Shown here: one piece after another, positions 7,241 to 14,838 of the stretch
Position numbering within the stretch: the stretch's first letter is position 1
Layout of the letters: every line of letters begins with the position of its first letter
Assembly: GCA_937892735.1 (NCBI GenBank)
Contig: CALBGL010000122.1
Coordinates: 1-35,781 of the forward strand
Direction: 5' to 3'
DNA: 35,781 nucleotides
From: an uncultured Clostridia bacterium
GTDB taxonomy: Bacteria; Bacillota; Clostridia; Lachnospirales; Bianqueaceae
Position numbers and translations under genes: made by a program
Notes under the pieces: model-generated
Database searches by the model: none
The model's input: the letters and a program-made list of their open reading frames with translations, nothing else
Told to the model about the DNA's origin: nothing

Positions 7241-8917
7241 TTAATCCACAGCAATGGGCTTGAAAGAGCTCTTGAGTGCGACTGTACGATTGATCACGAG
7301 CTGCTTACTTGTGGTCTCCTTCGGATCCACTACAAAATACCCATTGCGAACAAACTGAAAATGCTCTCCCGGTTCTGCTCGCAAAATCGAAGGCTCGATC
7401 ATAGCATTCTCTACGACTTCCAAGGAGTCCGGATTAACATCATAATCCTGGGTTTCTTCATTATAAATGAAAAGATGATCATACAGACGAATCTTAGCCT
7501 GTACTGCCGCAAAAGCCGCTACCCAGTGAATGGTTCCCTTGACCTTACGGGTATCACAGTTGCCGCCACGCGTTTCTGGATCATAGGTACAATGCAGTTC
7601 TATCACATTTCCATCCGCGTCGCGAGCCACTTCCTGACAGGTGATAAAATAAGCCCCCATCAGACGCACCTCTTTCCCCGGCGCCAGACGGAAAAATTTC
7701 CCCACTGGTTTCTCCATGAAATCATCGCGTTCGATATAAAGCTCTTTCGCAAAAGGAACTTCCCGATTTCCCAATTCTGGATTCTCTGGGTTATTTGCGA
7801 TCGTGAAAAATTCAATCTGTCCCTGCGGATAATTCGTGATCACAACCTTCAAAGGATGAATCACACCCATAATACGCTGCGACTTCATCTTCAAGTCCTC
7901 TCGAACGCAATGCTCCAGATAGGAATAATCAATCACAGATCCCCGCGCCTTCGAGACTCCTGTACTGGTGATAAAACTCTTGATGGATTCCGGCGTATAT
8001 CCGCGCTTCCGAAGCCCTGCCAGTGTGGGCATACGCGGATCATCCCAACCATTCACCACCCCATTTTCTACCAGAGCTCGCAACTTCCGCTTACTTGTCA
8101 CAATGTTGGTGATCTCCATCCTGGCAAACTCAATCTGCCTCGGCGGATGCGGAAAGATTCCTACATTCTCTACAAACCAGTTATATAAAGGCCGATGATC
8201 TTCAAACTCAAAACTGCACAGCGAATGGGTGATTCCCTCAATCGCATCCGACAACGGATGCGCAAAATCATACATCGGATAGATGCACCACTTGTCTCCT
8301 GTCCTGTGATGATGCGCATAGTTAATACGATACATGACCGGATCTCTCATATTGATATTCGGGGAAGCCATATCGATCTTGGCTCTCAATACATGCGATC
8401 CCTCCGGGAAATCGCCGGCACGCATTCTCCGGAACAGATCCAGATTTTCCTCCACACTGCGTTCTCTCCAGGGACTTTCTTTTCCTGGCTCTGTCAGTGT
8501 ACCCCGGTACTCTTTCATCTGTTCTGGAGTCAGATCGTCCACATACGCCAACCCCTTCTGGATCAGAATCTCGGCAAACTCATACAGTTTTTCGTAATAT
8601 TCAGATGCATAGAACAAGTTGTCCCAATGAAATCCCATCCACTGGATATCTTCCATGATGGAATCCACATATTCCGTATCTTCCTTGGTAGGATTGGTAT
8701 CGTCAAAACGCAGGTGGCATCGACCGCCGTATTTGGCGGCAGTCCCAAAGTCAATGCAGATGGCTTTAATATGACCGATATGCATATATCCATTGGGCTC
8801 CGGAGGAAACCGCGTTACCACTTGGGTATATACGCCCTCCGCCAAATCTTCATTAATTTCTCGTTCGATAAAATTATCTGCCTCCGGCAGATCCAGGCGC
8901 TTTTCATTGTCTACCAC
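7241..8917 (-). CDS. glnS: Glutaminyl-tRNA synthetase
   Basis: GlnRS charges tRNA-Gln with glutamine. This 558-residue class Ic synthetase has 'FPPEPNGYMHIGHIKAI' with HIGH at 46-49, the substrate motif 'LRFDDTNP', and the KMSKS equivalent VTSKR at 273-277. A two-barrel anticodon-binding region makes up the C-terminal ~220 residues. GlnRS rather than GluRS is supported by the length, the 'RFDDTNP' motif and the GlnRS-style anticodon domains. Many Firmicutes lack GlnRS and use GatCAB transamidation, so a glnS gene here points to a lineage that acquired it, as many Clostridia have. It starts at GTG 8917 behind AAGGAGGAG. No T-box leader is present; instead a repeated structured element precedes it. 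Confidence 0.95.
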   Translation of the reverse strand: MVDNEKRLDLPEADNFIEREINEDLAEGVYTQVVTRFPPEPNGYMHIGHIKAICIDFGTAAKYGGRCHLRFDDTNPTKEDTEYVDSIMEDIQWMGFHWDNLFYASEYYEKLYEFAEILIQKGLAYVDDLTPEQMKEYRGTLTEPGKESPWRERSVEENLDLFRRMRAGDFPEGSHVLRAKIDMASPNINMRDPVMYRINYAHHHRTGDKWCIYPMYDFAHPLSDAIEGITHSLCSFEFEDHRPLYNWFVENVGIFPHPPRQIEFARMEITNIVTSKRKLRALVENGVVNGWDDPRMPTLAGLRKRGYTPESIKSFITSTGVSKARGSVIDYSYLEHCVREDLKMKSQRIMGVIHPLKVVITNYPQGQIEFFTIANNPENPELGNREVPFAKELYIERDDFMEKPVGKFFRLAPGKEVRLMGAYFITCQEVARDADGNVIELHCTYDPETRGGNCDTRKVKGTIHWVAAFAAVQAKIRLYDHLFIYNEETQDYDVNPDSLEVVENAMIEPSILRAEPGEHFQFVRNGYFVVDPKETTSKQLVINRTVALKSSFKPIAVD

Positions 8918-8949
8918 GAGTCACTCCTCCTTTTCTTATTTTGCATATG

Positions 8950-8985
8950 ACCACGCAAAGGATGTCATGCTGCGCCTATTGTACC
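8950..8985 (-). repeat. Partial third copy of the glnS/lepA leader element
   Basis: On the minus strand, GGTACAATAGGCGCAGCATGACA matches the promoter-proximal part of the lepA copy (GGTATAATAGGCGTGGCATGACA) at all but three positions. It contains a TACAAT -10-like box (8983-8978). A short inverted match GCGCA/TGCGT replaces the longer stem of the full copies. It lies between the full copy and the glnS ribosome site. Confidence 0.55.
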
Positions 8986-9003
8986 ACAACAAGACTTCCT
9001 TCG

Positions 9004-9089
9004 GAGTTTGACGCCCCTTGGCGGCAAACTCAAGGCGTGGTTCCATTGCTACAGCATAGAAAATTGTTAAACCACGCCTATTATATCAT
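9004..9089 (-). repeat. Structured promoter/leader repeat, copy A (upstream of glnS)
   Basis: An ~85-bp element shared with 23608-23690. The first 39 plus-strand positions differ at only four sites. It holds two inverted repeats: AGGCGTGG (9033-9040) with CCACGCCT (9072-9079), and a tight hairpin GAGTTTG/CAAACTC (9004-9010, 9025-9031) extended by CGCC/GGCG. On the minus strand, TATAAT (9085-9080) abuts the first dyad, so the element probably carries the glnS promoter. Two of the differences from copy B fall in the hairpin loop, leaving the stem intact. I do not recognise it as a named riboswitch. Confidence 0.7.
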
Positions 9090-9114
9090 AAGTCGCTTCT
9101 CTTGAAAAGGCCCC

Positions 9115-10710
9115 TTAGATCAAATTCCGAAATTCCAGATATTCTTCATATCCCATCGGCTTGTCAATCAAGCCCTCTGATGTGAATTCGATGATACGAT
9201 TCGCAATCGTCTCCATCATCTGATGATCGTGCGTCGAGAAAAGCACAACTCCCTTGAAGTCCGCCAACCCATTATTAACGGCTGTAATGGATTCTAGATC
9301 CAGATGGTTGGTCGGCTGATCCAAGAGCAGTACATTCGAACCAAACAGCATCATCCTCGCCAGCATGCATCGTACCTTCTCTCCTCCGGAGAGCACCTTT
9401 ACCTTTTTATACACTTCATCCCCGGAGAACAGCATTCTTCCTAAAAAGCCCCGTAGATACGTCTCCGTAATGTCTCCTCGGGAGTATTTCTGCAGCCATC
9501 GGATGAGGTCCTCCTCGGAATCCGCAAAATACGCGGTGTTATCCTTGGGGAAATAGGACCGACTGGTGGTATTGCCCCACTTAAAGGTTCCCTCGTCCGG
9601 CTCCATCTCTCCCATTAAGATCTGAAAGAGTGTGGTAACGCTATTTTCATTATCTCCTAAAAAAGCCACCTTATCCGTCCGCTCGATCCGGAAAGATACG
9701 TGATCAAGCACCTTCACTCCATCAATTGTCTTCGAAAGGTTTTCTACCGTGAGCACCTCTTTGCCTACTTCTCTGTCCATCGTAAAGCCTACGAAAGGAT
9801 ATCGTCTGGACGATGCCGGCAGTTCTTCTACTGTCAGTTTTTCGATCAGCTTCTTACGAGACGTGGCCTGTCTGGATTTTGACTTATTCGCCGAGAACCG
9901 CTGGATGAAGCTTTGCAGTTCCTGAATCTTCTCCTCATTCTTACGGCTCTGATCCCGGATCATTCGCTGCATAAGCTGACTGGATTCATACCAGAAATCA
10001 TAGTTACCGGTATACATACGAATCTGATTATAATCAATATCTACGATGTGCGTACAGACATTATTCAGGAAATGACGGTCATGGGATACCACAATAACGG
10101 TTCCCTCATAATCCATCAAGAAATCCTCCAGCCAATGTACCGACGACACATCCAGATGGTTCGTAGGCTCGTCCAGCAGGATGATATTGGGTTTTCCAAA
10201 GAGTGCCTGCGCCAGAAGCACCTTCACCTTCTCCGCATCGCTCAGGCTTTCCACCGTCACATACAGTTTATCCAAGTGGATTCCCAAGCCTTGCAGGAGT
10301 TTTCCTGCCTCCGTCTCCGCTTCCCAACCACCAAGTTCCGCAAACTCTCCTTCCAGTTCAGAGGCCCTGATCCCATCCTCTTCCGAGAAGTCCGGCTTGG
10401 CATATAAAGCATCCTTCTCCTGCATGATCTCATACAGACGCGGATTCCCTTGAATAATGGTATCCAATACCGTAAAAGAATTATAAGCAAAATGATCCTG
10501 CTTCAGAATCGACATCCTCTGTCCCGGGGAGATGGATACTTCTCCGGTAGCATCTTGAATCTCTCCAGACAAGATCTTTAAAAATGTGGATTTTCCAGCT
10601 CCATTCGCTCCAATAATTCCATAGCAATTGCCATCGGTAAACTTCAGATTCACATCAGAAAATAGCTTCTGTCCGCCATACTGCAGACCGACATCGGTGA
10701 CTGTAATCAT
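9115..10710 (-). CDS. ABC-F family ATPase (YbiT/YkpA type) with a degenerate second site
   Basis: This 531-residue soluble protein has two fused ATPase domains and no membrane segment, the layout of ABC-F translation factors that act at the ribosomal E site. Its opening resembles YbiT/YkpA. NBD1 has Walker A GANGAGKST (34-42) and Walker B LLDEPTNHLD with Glu181, but its signature reads LSDAE (156-160). NBD2 has signature LSGGE (440-444), but its Walker A is GDNENSVTT (352-360), lacking the lysine, and its catalytic position is Gln465 (LLDQPTNHLD). The linker between domains is ~100 residues, charged and helical. ATG 10710 follows AGAGGAGGATGT; an upstream in-frame start would overlap thiI. 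It is the last gene of the long operon, 11 bp after thiI. Its precise ribosomal role is unknown. Confidence 0.9.
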   Translation of the reverse strand: MITVTDVGLQYGGQKLFSDVNLKFTDGNCYGIIGANGAGKSTFLKILSGEIQDATGEVSISPGQRMSILKQDHFAYNSFTVLDTIIQGNPRLYEIMQEKDALYAKPDFSEEDGIRASELEGEFAELGGWEAETEAGKLLQGLGIHLDKLYVTVESLSDAEKVKVLLAQALFGKPNIILLDEPTNHLDVSSVHWLEDFLMDYEGTVIVVSHDRHFLNNVCTHIVDIDYNQIRMYTGNYDFWYESSQLMQRMIRDQSRKNEEKIQELQSFIQRFSANKSKSRQATSRKKLIEKLTVEELPASSRRYPFVGFTMDREVGKEVLTVENLSKTIDGVKVLDHVSFRIERTDKVAFLGDNENSVTTLFQILMGEMEPDEGTFKWGNTTSRSYFPKDNTAYFADSEEDLIRWLQKYSRGDITETYLRGFLGRMLFSGDEVYKKVKVLSGGEKVRCMLARMMLFGSNVLLLDQPTNHLDLESITAVNNGLADFKGVVLFSTHDHQMMETIANRIIEFTSEGLIDKPMGYEEYLEFRNLI

Positions 10711-10721
10711 ACATCCTCCTC

Positions 10722-11930
10722 TTATACTTCCTCTTTTTCGATCTGACGGCCCAGATGCAGTGTCACGCACTCGCTCTCTGCCACGGCCTTATCGATCGCC
10801 TCTTCGATATTTGTCAGATTCTGCTCACTCTTTTCGATTCGATCCAGATGCGGCTTGGTCTCCGGGTGCTTGGCTACGAAGATCGTGCAGCAATCCTCGT
10901 ACGGCAGAATCGACGTCTCATAGGTATCAATCCTTTGGGCTACCTGAATAATCTCCTGCTTATCAAAACCAATCAGCGGCCGAAATACAGGCATCGTACA
11001 TACTGCATTGGTACAATACAGGCTCTGCAGTGTCTGGCTGGCTACCTGCCCCAGATTCTCTCCCGTGACAAGCGCCATCGCCTCCTCATTCCGCGCGATC
11101 TTCTCCGCAATGCGCATCATGATCCTGCGCATGATGATGGTCAACTGGTCCTGCGGACACCGATCATAAATATCCAGTTGGATATCCGTGAAGGGCACAA
11201 TATACAGACGAATATGGCCGGAGTACACGCTGAGGCGTCTGGCCAGTTCGATCACCTTATCCTTTGCCCGATCCGTGGTATATGGATGCGCATGAAAATA
11301 TACTGCACACAGCTCCACACCGCGCTTGGCAATCATATATCCGGCTACGGGGCTGTCAATCCCGCCGGAAAGCAGCAGCGCCGCCCGATTCTTCGGTGAG
11401 ACCGGCATGCCTCCCAGTCCCGGTAAGATCTTAGAAAACACATAGACACGGTTCCTGAGTTCTGTCCAGAGGATCACCTGCGGATGATGTACATCCACCT
11501 TCCACTGTGGAAAAGTTTCGAGCACCTTCTCCCCGACTTTTGCCGCAATTTCAAGACTGTTCAGCGGATACTTCTTATTGGCTCGTCTCGCTTCCACCTT
11601 AAAGGTGATAGGCGCCGGATTCTCTCCATAGGTTTCTTTTAGATACTCGATCGTATGGTTACAGATAGACTCCATGGAATCCTCCGTAAACACGCTGGCC
11701 GGACACAATCCAATGATCCCAAAGACCTTGCTGAGAGGCTCTATTGCCTCCTCGATCCGTTCTTTTCCTACCGGCTCGATTAAAAGCCTTCCCTGTTCCT
11801 TCGTGATCGCATACCGCCCCAGGTGCTCCAGGCGCTCCTTGATATTCTGAATCAGCAAATTCTCAAACTGATGCCGATTATTTCCTTTGATCGCAATCTC
11901 TCCGTATTTCACCAACAAGCCGTTTTGCAT
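10722..11930 (-). CDS. thiI: tRNA 4-thiouridine synthetase ThiI
   Basis: ThiI adenylates and thiolates uridine 8 of tRNAs, taking sulfur from a cysteine desulfurase. The 402 residues comprise an N-terminal ferredoxin-like region, a THUMP tRNA-binding domain (~60-165) and a PP-loop AMP-forming domain with SGGIDS at 188-193. A Cys pair at 347-348 in 'PYEDCCTIF' corresponds to the conserved late cysteines. There is no rhodanese domain, unlike the long E. coli form. Bacillus-type short ThiI proteins work directly with a dedicated desulfurase, and exactly such a gene lies 21 bp upstream in the same operon. ThiI can also feed thiazole synthesis, but no thi genes are nearby. The start follows AAGGAGAATGGC. 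Confidence 0.95.
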   Translation of the reverse strand: MQNGLLVKYGEIAIKGNNRHQFENLLIQNIKERLEHLGRYAITKEQGRLLIEPVGKERIEEAIEPLSKVFGIIGLCPASVFTEDSMESICNHTIEYLKETYGENPAPITFKVEARRANKKYPLNSLEIAAKVGEKVLETFPQWKVDVHHPQVILWTELRNRVYVFSKILPGLGGMPVSPKNRAALLLSGGIDSPVAGYMIAKRGVELCAVYFHAHPYTTDRAKDKVIELARRLSVYSGHIRLYIVPFTDIQLDIYDRCPQDQLTIIMRRIMMRIAEKIARNEEAMALVTGENLGQVASQTLQSLYCTNAVCTMPVFRPLIGFDKQEIIQVAQRIDTYETSILPYEDCCTIFVAKHPETKPHLDRIEKSEQNLTNIEEAIDKAVAESECVTLHLGRQIEKEEV

Positions 11931-11951
11931 GCCATTCTCCTTCTGTTCTTT

Positions 11952-13118
11952 CTATCGCCTTGGCTTCATGCGCCGCAGCATGGGAATCGTCCGTTTCAGG
12001 GCTTCTACCGTCTCATCCATCTCTTCCTGAGTATTATATATGGATAGGCTAAACCGCACAGACTGATCCATCTGTTCGCGCGTAAGCCCTATGGCAGAAA
12101 GAGCCGGACTCTTTTCCTCCGGTTTATTGGAGGAACAGGCAGACCCTGAAGAGATAAATATACCATAATCTTCGAGACTATGCAAGAGGACTTCGGAACG
12201 AACATCTTGAAATCTCACATTGAGAACATGCGGCGCTCCCTCCTCGGGTACAGGGCCATTTGTCCATACCTCTGGGATTTCTTTCTGAATCCGTTCCCAA
12301 AGATATAATTTCAATTTTTGCACATAAGCGCTATGTCCCGTCAGGTCCTCTGCCGCCTCCTGCACAGCCTGTCCCATACCCACGATTCCAGGTACATTCT
12401 CCGTTCCGGAACGCATCTTTCTCTCCTGTCCTCCGCCTCGAATCAAAGGGGAAATCGTGAGTCCCCGCCGAACATACAGACATCCAATCCCCTTGGGCCC
12501 ATGAAACTTATGGGCACTGGCGCTCAAAAGATCCACATGCCATTTCACAGGATCTACCGGCAGTTTCGCAAAACTCTGCACCGCATCTACATGAAAAAAC
12601 GCCGGGCTTCCTGATTCTTCCAGGATCCTTCCCATCCCTTCGATGGGCTGAATCACACCTGTCTCGTTATTCACATGCAGACAGGTGACAAGAATCGTAT
12701 CCGGACGCAATCTCTGCCGAAGGCTCTCCAGAAGAATCCTCCCGGTCTGATCCAACTCCAGATACTCGATCTCATACCCCATGGTTTCCAGCGCCTTCAG
12801 CGTCTCTGTCGTCGCTGGATGCTCGCCTTTCGCCGTCAGAATGTGACGTCCCTGACGTTTTCCCTTTTGCGCGGCGGCCCAAATCGCCGTATTGATACTT
12901 TCCGTCCCTCCCGAAGTAAAATAGAGCGTCACCGGATCCACCTTCATGTACTCTGCCAGAATCCTCCTGGCCTTTGTCACATACCCTTCCGCCTGCTGCC
13001 CCTTACGATGAAGTGAGGAAGGATTCCCATAGGTATTCACCATCGCTTCTGTCATCTTCGCAATCACACCTTCGGAAGGCTTTGTGGTCGCTCCATTGTC
13101 CAAATAGATTTCTTTCAT
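11952..13118 (-). CDS. Cysteine desulfurase (NifS/IscS class, probably the ThiI partner)
   Basis: This PLP enzyme removes sulfur from L-cysteine as an enzyme-bound persulfide. The 388 residues show the class V aminotransferase fold: 'YLDNGATTKP' at the start, PLP Lys204 in 'SASAHKFHGPKG', and the persulfide Cys328 in 'SSGSACSS'. The loop around that Cys is the longer NifS/IscS-type form. ATG 13118 is preferred because GGGGACAG lies just upstream and the codon overlaps the rsmE stop (TGATG); an in-frame ATG five codons earlier has no ribosome site. No IscU/NifU scaffold gene is adjacent, while thiI follows 21 bp later. The likely job is therefore sulfur delivery for tRNA thiolation rather than general Fe-S assembly. 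That assignment rests on context. Confidence 0.92.
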   Translation of the reverse strand: MKEIYLDNGATTKPSEGVIAKMTEAMVNTYGNPSSLHRKGQQAEGYVTKARRILAEYMKVDPVTLYFTSGGTESINTAIWAAAQKGKRQGRHILTAKGEHPATTETLKALETMGYEIEYLELDQTGRILLESLRQRLRPDTILVTCLHVNNETGVIQPIEGMGRILEESGSPAFFHVDAVQSFAKLPVDPVKWHVDLLSASAHKFHGPKGIGCLYVRRGLTISPLIRGGGQERKMRSGTENVPGIVGMGQAVQEAAEDLTGHSAYVQKLKLYLWERIQKEIPEVWTNGPVPEEGAPHVLNVRFQDVRSEVLLHSLEDYGIFISSGSACSSNKPEEKSPALSAIGLTREQMDQSVRFSLSIYNTQEEMDETVEALKRTIPMLRRMKPRR

Positions 13119-13852
13119 CACATCTGTCCCCATTCATATAAAAGCAGCGCGGTTGCAATCGGTCCCGCTGTCTCTGTTCTCAAGATTCGCGGTCCTAGAC
13201 CCGCTACCTTGGCACCCGCACCCACAAACGCTCTGACCTCATCCGGTTCAAGACCTCCTTCCGGTCCGATGAGAATCGCTGCTTTCCTGGGACGAGAAGC
13301 CGTCTGCAGGATACGCCGTAATGAATTTCTCCGTTCCTCCTCATAGAATACTAGAACCATATCGTATTCTCTCAAACGTTCCAGACACTGTGTCAATCGA
13401 ATGGGAGCCTCTACCTGCGGAACCCTGCCGCGTTGGCTTTGTTTCGCGGCGGACCGGCTGATCTTATTCCACCGCTGCACCTTGTTTTCTGCCTTTTTCC
13501 CTTCTATATGGGATACCGATCTTGCCATCTGTACAGGTACAATCCGACTCAGCCCTGCTTCCACGCCTTTCTCGATAATCCATTCCATCTTATCCCCTTT
13601 CGGGAGTCCTTGAAACAGTGTAATTTCCATTTCCGGTTCTGTTTCCGCCACCCGGCGTGCATTCGCTCTGCACAGAAGCGTATCTTCCTCTATCTTCTCA
13701 ATCTGACAGATATAATCGGTTCCTTTCCCATCACAAAGCGTGATGGTATCCCCAATCCCCATACGCAAAACATGGAGGATATGGTGGGCGTCTTCTCGCA
13801 CGCGCAGGAGATCGCCCTGAATATCCTCCTCAGGTATAAAAAATCTCGCCAT
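13118..13852 (-). CDS. rsmE: 16S rRNA m3U1498 methyltransferase
   Basis: RsmE methylates N3 of U1498 in 16S rRNA using S-adenosylmethionine. The 244-residue length is normal. An N-terminal PUA-like domain opens with 'MARFFIPEEDIQGD'. The C-terminal SPOUT (trefoil-knot) domain carries 'LIGPEGGLEPDEVRAF' and 'GLGPRILRTETAGPIA', the SAM-binding knot signature of the family. Its ATG overlaps the prmA stop (TAATG), and its stop overlaps the next gene's ATG by one base, so it is translated in a coupled chain. The prmA-rsmE pair after dnaJ is the same as in Bacillus. Confidence 0.95.
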   Translation of the reverse strand: MARFFIPEEDIQGDLLRVREDAHHILHVLRMGIGDTITLCDGKGTDYICQIEKIEEDTLLCRANARRVAETEPEMEITLFQGLPKGDKMEWIIEKGVEAGLSRIVPVQMARSVSHIEGKKAENKVQRWNKISRSAAKQSQRGRVPQVEAPIRLTQCLERLREYDMVLVFYEEERRNSLRRILQTASRPRKAAILIGPEGGLEPDEVRAFVGAGAKVAGLGPRILRTETAGPIATALLLYEWGQM

Positions 13853-14817
13853 TATGCTTTCTTCTCGCTGAGAATCGCAGCCCAGCTTCCTTTCTCTTTC
13901 ACTTGTATCACATAAAAACCCGCATCCTGAAGAGCCTTCTCCACCTCTTCCCGTCTCTCCCGTATGATTCCTGAAGAGATAAAGGTTCCGCCAGGCGCAA
14001 GAATCTGATATACATCCTTACAGAAGCCAATGATCACATCCGCGATGATATTGGCCACCACAAGCTGCGGCGTAATGCCTTGGAGCGCCGGGATCTTCAT
14101 CAAATCTCCCTGGTATACGCTCACACGATCCGCCACGCCATTCCCTTTCACATTTTCTGCAGCCACTTCCACCGCCGCAGGATCCAGATCCGTGCAATAC
14201 ACACAACCAGCGCCCAGCTTCGCCGCCGCGATTCCCAAGATTCCACTGCCGCATCCTATATCAAACACCGTCTCGCCACCCGCAAGCTTCTGTTCGAGCA
14301 TTTCTACACACATGCTAGTCGTCTCATGCGTGCCGCTGCCGAAGGCCATACCGGGATCCATTTGAATCACCCGGTCTCCATCCTGTGTCTCTGCTGTAAG
14401 CCAACTGGGAACCACAAAAATACTTCCGATATGAAACGGCTTATAATATTTCTTCCAATTATTAGCCCAATCCTCTTCCGCCATGCTGCAGACATCGATC
14501 TGTCCGCTGCCCACCGGCAAGAACTCGCCAATCTGCTCTAATACCTGACGGATTTTGAGCTGCATCTCTTCCAGCCGCGTCGCATCGTCCAACTGTGCTT
14601 CCGAGAAATAGGTACTGACCAGCACCTCATCCCGTTTCAAATCCTTTAACAGCTCTTCATCCACATAGTCCCAGTCCAAAGGATTCTTCTTTTGCATCAG
14701 AATATCCTTCGGATCAGAAATCTCCACGCCCTTTGCGCCCAGTTCTTCTTCCAAGCGATAGCTCAGCGCCTCCACTGCCTCTGTCACAGTGTGTATCGTC
14801 ATACGGTACCAGTTCAT
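13852..14817 (-). CDS. prmA: Ribosomal protein L11 methyltransferase
   Basis: PrmA trimethylates ribosomal protein L11 with S-adenosylmethionine. In this 321-residue protein, the N-terminal ~125 residues form the L11-recognition domain, followed by a Rossmann methyltransferase with 'ETVFDIGCGSGILGIAAAKL' (motif I), the acidic 'YCTDLDPAAVEVA' (motif II) and the NxI-type 'VVANIIADVI'. These match PrmA rather than other methyltransferases. It is preceded by GAGGAG and lies 21 bp after dnaJ in the heat-shock operon, the usual Firmicutes arrangement. The enzyme is dispensable in most bacteria studied, and heat co-regulation is inferred from the operon only. Confidence 0.94.
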   Translation of the reverse strand: MNWYRMTIHTVTEAVEALSYRLEEELGAKGVEISDPKDILMQKKNPLDWDYVDEELLKDLKRDEVLVSTYFSEAQLDDATRLEEMQLKIRQVLEQIGEFLPVGSGQIDVCSMAEEDWANNWKKYYKPFHIGSIFVVPSWLTAETQDGDRVIQMDPGMAFGSGTHETTSMCVEMLEQKLAGGETVFDIGCGSGILGIAAAKLGAGCVYCTDLDPAAVEVAAENVKGNGVADRVSVYQGDLMKIPALQGITPQLVVANIIADVIIGFCKDVYQILAPGGTFISSGIIRERREEVEKALQDAGFYVIQVKEKGSWAAILSEKKA

Positions 14818-14838
14818 TCCTTGTCTCCTCTATTTGAT

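Noticed and set aside
9004..9046. 36-codon frame 9046-8936 inside glnS copy A
   Set aside because: There is no ribosome site before its ATG, the start lies inside the structured dyad, and copy B does not keep the frame; treated as incidental.
8918..9114. T-box riboswitch before glnS
   Set aside because: A T-box would be natural for a synthetase, but the conserved AGGGTGGNACCGCG antiterminator segment and a following terminator are absent. The AGGCGTGG dyad is a different structure and is also found before lepA.
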